A stretch of DNA of 64,000 bases, from assembly GCA_932294295.1 (NCBI GenBank), contig OW028585.1:310001-374000 (forward strand), written 5' to 3'. The DNA comes from Alitta virens (Eukaryota; Annelida; Polychaeta; Phyllodocida; Nereididae). Shown piece after piece: positions 59,778 to 64,000 of this stretch. Numbering within the stretch: position 1 is the first letter of the stretch; each line of letters starts with the position of its first letter. The translations under genes and the position numbers were made by a program. A model generated the notes under the pieces. That model ran no database searches and had not been told where the DNA came from. It saw nothing but the letters and a program-made list of their open reading frames with translations.

Positions 59778-59955
59778 TATAATATATACCACTCTCATGT
59801 TCAGCCTCTTTCAATGTGTTCAATGATAAGGGCAAAGACCACTGATAATGACAGTTCTTATCAGAGTAGGTCATTTAACTGGACACACCTTGATTACTGC
59901 TCCACCCGGAATTCCTGCAAAATTCTACTTTCTGTTCACTCTTCCCTAATCTCAG
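59778..59955 (+). promoter_or_regulatory. Predicted promoter and non-coding first exon of the SEA-domain gene
   Basis: TATAATATATA at 59778-59788 is followed 25 bases on by TTCAGCC, an initiator-like site (about 59800). A strong donor CTCAG/GTGAGT ends the segment at 59955, and a matching acceptor TTTGTAG stands at 60785, 14 bases before the ATG at 60800. The simplest reading is a 5'UTR exon of about 150 bases spliced to the coding exon. No cDNA supports it. Confidence 0.4.
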
Positions 59956-60799
59956 GTGAGTTTGAGACATTTTCAAGTCATTTAGTGGGATTTGGTGTGT
60001 TTGTAATATTTGAATTTCTCGGTTATTATCAAATCAAAGATTTAATCGCTATAGTTACCAGTTGAACTGATATATCAATCGCTAAGCCCTTCTTCGATAC
60101 TATGTAACCACACCCCCTGATAGGAGTGTATTTTAAATGTGAACGACCAAGTATCACAAATTATTTTCTCATAATGCCGAATTGCCAATACAAATTCAGA
60201 GGTCTTAGGAACTACAACATGTATCTATCTCCACACTATCACGTCCATACAGTAACAATACAATCTGCCTATAGTAAGTATTGATTGTACGCGTAATAAT
60301 TTCTGTTGAGTACCTAGCTAAATGAGTGAACCTAGTTTCCATGAGAGGATTTATATTACAAGATGCCAATATATTTATACCAAACAGCAATTATATATTA
60401 TCATTTGTCCACACCTAATATGTCGACATTCCTAATCTAATCCGGGACCTTCCGAGGAGCTGGCCAGTTTCTTAACCACTTAGCCACCTGGATGCTTGAA
60501 TATGTTTTGATTACATTTGAGTAATTAATTTATTATTATATAGTGAAAAAGATCTTTGGCATTCGGATCATAAATCATCGGATATTGATTTTCAGATTTC
60601 ATGATTCAAACTTCCTGATAGACTTTAATACAAGAATGGTGCACATTTCTTTAAACAGTGAACCATTTGTCACATACCAGATCATTTGTAACACCTAATC
60701 ACCAACATAATATCATAAACAATATCACTTCCTCATTGTGAATCACACAGATTTTATAAGTTTGTAAATTGACATTTCTTTGTAGGAAAATAAAAGAAA

Positions 60800-63782
60800 A
60801 TGAAATTTCTCTCATCGATCTGTATATTGGGTAAGTAAAGTATGAATTTGAACTAATACTGAGCAAATTAAAACCACATAGTTTTGCTAATTTTTACATT
60901 TTGCTTTTACCCTATCAATATACCATTAGTGCCTCATCTATTACTTAACACAATCAATAGATAAGTTTTTGTTTTCTATGGATTTTTTTTTTTGAAAGGA
61001 TTTTACATGGGTAAAACACTTCAGAATAATCTTTACAAGTGGCCCATTAAAATAACATTTGGGTTTGACATTCTGGTAATAGGACATTTAATGAATTTGC
61101 CAGACGAGTATTAATTCCATGAATGTCAAATGCCATAACTACAGAATTGACTAGATGTTGTGGAGGATTGCCATGAATACAATTAAGTATACTAACACAA
61201 GAGGAAACAGTCCATACGTTCTTGTATGCTTTGCCATTTAAGCTGTTTTACAAGCTCGATACCTCTGGTGCTGATAATATCAAAACAACCAGTCATAATT
61301 CTTGCTGCCCTATCTTGAAGTCTTCGAATAGTATTAACATTAGAATTTGAATAACCCAATATAGTACAAGCGTAATCAAAAAGTGGTACTATAGAAGTCT
61401 TATAAGTGAGTTCTAGTATATTCCTAGGTACAACATGCCTCAAACGGCCTAACCTTGAAAGCTTGTTTGCAATATTTTTAACACATGTTGCTATTCAAAC
61501 CTCGTTCTTATTCTCATTATCAGATTACAGATAAATCGCAGGTTATCTGTCATCTTATAGTTTTCATTCAGTATATATATTATCACTTACACATTGCATG
61601 AAATGATACTAACCAATATATTAATCAGCGCTCTATTATTTTATTTCAGTTTTAATATTCAACGCTCACCACCAACCTTCAAAGTGCGAGGATGAATTGG
61701 TCGTCATTGAGGAAGTTGTGTTTGAAGGTAAATGTGACAAATTATGATAAACACATTTCGAAAGTAAATCTCACATGATTATGACAAACACATTTTGATG
61801 GTGAATATGACATGCTCAAAATACAAACTCAATTTGAAGGTAAATATCACATAAAAAATATGACACAATTGAATTATGATGAACATTTTGGGGATAAATA
61901 TGACATGACTGAATTGTTACAAATATATGTGAAGGTAAATTTTACATGATTTAATATGAGACACACATTTGAAATAATTTAGTTATGCCAAAAACATTTT
62001 GAAGGTAATTGAATTATGACAAATATATTTTGAAGGTAAATATGACATGATTCCATTATGACAAATATTTTAATAAAGTAAGTTTGACATGACTGAATTC
62101 TAGCCATGCATTTTGAAGGTAAAGATGACATGATTGAATAATGACATATGACAAATACATTTTGAAGTTTAATATGACATAAGTGAATAATGAAAAAAAC
62201 ATTTGGAGGTAAATATGATGGACTGAATTATGACAATTACATTTTGAATAAACAATGGATAATGTGAATAATTTTTGTTTTGATATTCAGAGGTGGATGA
62301 GACAACAGACACAACAGACATGATGACAGGTAATCAAATCTATCTAGCTATCTATCTATCAATCTATCTATCTATCAATCTATCAATCTATTCTAGAGCA
62401 CCTGTATGGATAAAAACTGAAAGTCAATAATGATGAATTAAAGATTAAGATTTAAATTTATGTCTAAAATGTTTTTTGTTCAAAGAATTTCTAGAGCGTC
62501 AAGTGTCGACCCACCCACTATCCATGTTTACCTAGGCATGGCCCATTTGACCAATGGTCAGCAAAGACTCAAGACGAATTTATGTAAGGGTCATCGTTAG
62601 CATATTTGTATTTATCCTTGCATCCATCCATTCATACAGGGATGACAGAAGACCCAGGAAACGTAACAGACACGTCACCGGCCACCACAACATCATCGAC
62701 CACGTTGCAGCCCACAACGCCGCCCGTTGACGCACCGCAACCCCGGCCTCCGGATTTCGGTGAGTCACTTCCGTAACAGCCAAAATGACAGCAGTAATCT
62801 ATTCCTGTAGTAGGATCTATAATAAATGTCCAATAAATTTCAGGTCATATTTTTTTTGAGCAGCACAAAGTGGATAGAAATGCTGTTAAAAATCTTTCTC
62901 ACCCATATTTATTTGTATTACACCTATGTTTGCCATGGTATGCAATAAATACTATATATATATTTAGTTAAAAATACATCTATCTCTTTCTCTAATAACC
63001 ATTAACTAACGGTTTCTCGTCTGTTCAACAATCATTTTTACCCACTTATCATAATTTATGGAATAATGTTATCGTGACAGAAAAGCAGCAGACATTACAC
63101 AGGAAAATATACATTGTATAGCAAACTAAGTAAATTCTTTCTCAGAAGTGTTTTACAGCTAGAAAGTTAGACAGGAAAACACCCTAACCATTAGACCACA
63201 GCTTACCAAATGTGCAAATCTTCACCTCGCACTATCTTCACAAACTTTCTATTGCTTTCTTGATTCAGGGGACACTGAGGTAGGAGTGGAGGCCAGTGCG
63301 ACATTTACAAATGAGATATATAATACGAGTTTAACTAACCCTGAAGATCCATACTTCCAAGTCATGGTAACCAATACTATTGAAAAGGTGAGTGTGGTAC
63401 TAATTGCATCAGTGAGAAATCTGTCTAGGTTTTGTGAACCTCAAGTGATATTTTCATGGTTGATGAAATGAATAGTGTGATGCAATCTTAATATCATTTG
63501 CCAGCAATTTCTTTTGTTTTGGCTCATATCATATAACTAATATAATTATGATATGAGCCCGGTACAAATATTACAATGTAATGCATTTACACCGATTGGT
63601 GGTGCTGCTTGTGGAATGAATAGACCACCCGACTAAATAAAGAAAATGAAAAAAGATAAAATATTTGACTGCTAAGATATCATCTCCATCTAATGCATCT
63701 AACCATCTTCGCTGTTGCTTCAGATGGATAAGGAATTCGAAGAAGATTCCAGATACCTGCAAACTGTCGTCAATGGATTTCG
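60800..63782 (+). CDS. Mucin-like protein with signal peptide, Thr/Pro linker and SEA domain (5' part; runs off the window)
   Basis: Exons 60800-60830, 61650-61727, 62291-62329, 62640-62759, 63269-63387 and 63724-63782 join in phase (1,1,1,1,0, then 2). The N-terminus MKFLSSICILVLIFN is a signal peptide, split by intron 1. Then come an acidic segment (EDELVVIEEVVFEEVDE), a Thr/Ser/Pro linker fit for O-glycosylation (SPATTTSSTT, QPTTPPVDAP) with an NVT sequon, and the first part of a SEA domain (SATFTNEIYN, DPYFQVMVTN, LQTVVNGFR). SEA domains sit next to membranes in mucins and related proteins and often self-cleave; the cleavage motif would be beyond the window. The last donor (GTACTT at 63783) is weak, so that boundary is provisional. 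Intron 1 holds a minus-strand LINE fragment and intron 2 a minisatellite derived from the exon 2 end. Confidence 0.78.
61192..61490 (-). pseudogene. CR1/L2-like LINE reverse-transcriptase C-terminal fragment (dead)
   Basis: On the minus strand the frame from about 61490 down to 61195 reads like the thumb/C-terminal part of non-LTR reverse transcriptases: KLSRLGRLRHVVP, TYKTSIVPLFDYACTILG, IRRLQDRAARIMTG and LKWQSIQERMDCFLL. The typical SxxxPxxxYAxxxWG and LQxRAxRIITG patterns are visible. It ends at a stop after Cys; upstream RT motifs are absent. It lies in intron 1 of the SEA-domain gene, antisense. Confidence 0.78.
61716..62250. repeat. Degenerate 40-50 bp minisatellite that includes copies of an exon end and splice donor
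   Basis: The unit TTTTGAAGGTAAATATGACA followed by TGATTGAATTATGACAAACA is repeated about ten times with drift. The first unit overlaps the 3' end of exon 2 of the SEA-domain gene: exon TTTGAAG at 61721-61727 followed by intron GTAAATGTGACAAATTATGA. Copies of GAAGGTAA(A/T) recur at about 61844, 61933, 61997, 62033, 62113 and, altered, 62203. Confidence 0.85.
62338..62393. repeat. CTAT/CAAT tract next to the SEA-gene exon 3 donor
   Basis: CTATCTAGCTATCTATCTAT with ATCAATCTAT variants begins 8 bases after the donor at 62330. Sense-strand CTAT again. A smaller CTAT tract lies at about 63858-63872. Confidence 0.85.
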
Positions 63783-64000
63783 GTACTTAATTAATGGAAC
63801 ACTGAAGATATATGTCTATTCATCTTATCCATATAATCTATATAATCTGTCTAATATATGAAATCTATTTATCTATCTATCCCAATATTGCATAGTCAAT
63901 TTTTAGCCATATTTTATGATAATTGCATTTAGCAGTGTAAAATCGACTGAAATCTTAAAAAGAAAATTAATGCCAATTTTCTATGCTGTAATGACCCTTC

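Overview
The window is eukaryotic nuclear DNA from a metazoan. It is AT-rich, its genes are split into many short exons with GT-AG introns of a few hundred bases to 3.5 kb, and it is dense in MITEs, tRNA-derived SINEs, LINE fragments and satellites. The gene families and the repeat style suggest a marine invertebrate. I lean weakly to a deuterostome such as an echinoderm or cephalochordate, but a lophotrochozoan is not excluded and the sequence alone does not settle it. | Five genes can be read. (1) Positions 459-1594 (+) hold the last two exons of a Cys-rich, probably secreted protein whose 5' part lies outside the window. (2) Positions 9885-23009 (-) hold a complete 16-exon sodium-coupled solute transporter of the SLC5 family, closest in sequence style to the monocarboxylate/multivitamin branch. 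All splice phases agree and give 681 residues. Its intron 13 carries a 3.5 kb GATA/GGAT satellite. (3) Positions 30200-32489 (+) hold a complete 4-exon bHLH-Orange repressor of the HES/Hairy type (483 residues) that lacks the usual C-terminal WRPW. (4) Positions 35736-54943 (+) hold a complete 17-exon gene for a type I membrane protein of 991 residues: signal peptide, six tandem farnesoic-acid-O-methyltransferase-like (Methyltransf_FA) domains, one transmembrane helix and a short tail. Every domain is bounded by phase 1 introns. (5) From 59.8 kb to the window end (+) is the 5' part of a secreted or membrane mucin-like protein: signal peptide, acidic segment, Thr/Pro-rich linker and the start of a SEA domain. 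| The genes do not form a pathway. The transporter, the FAMeT-domain receptor-like protein and the SEA protein are all surface proteins, while the HES-like factor is nuclear. Intergenic tracts (about 1.6-9.9, 23.0-30.1, 32.5-35.7 and 54.9-59.8 kb) hold only repeats, LINE remnants and sequence in which I see nothing. | The most interesting signals lie where repeats meet genes. A mariner-type MITE ends inside the 5' splice site of SLC5 exon 8. A second MITE is nested in it, with a natural empty site elsewhere in the window. CTAT arrays act as, or sit beside, polypyrimidine tracts. A minisatellite copies an exon end together with its splice donor. The big membrane-protein gene has a cluster of four RFX X-box-like palindromes in an early intron and one GC-AG intron.
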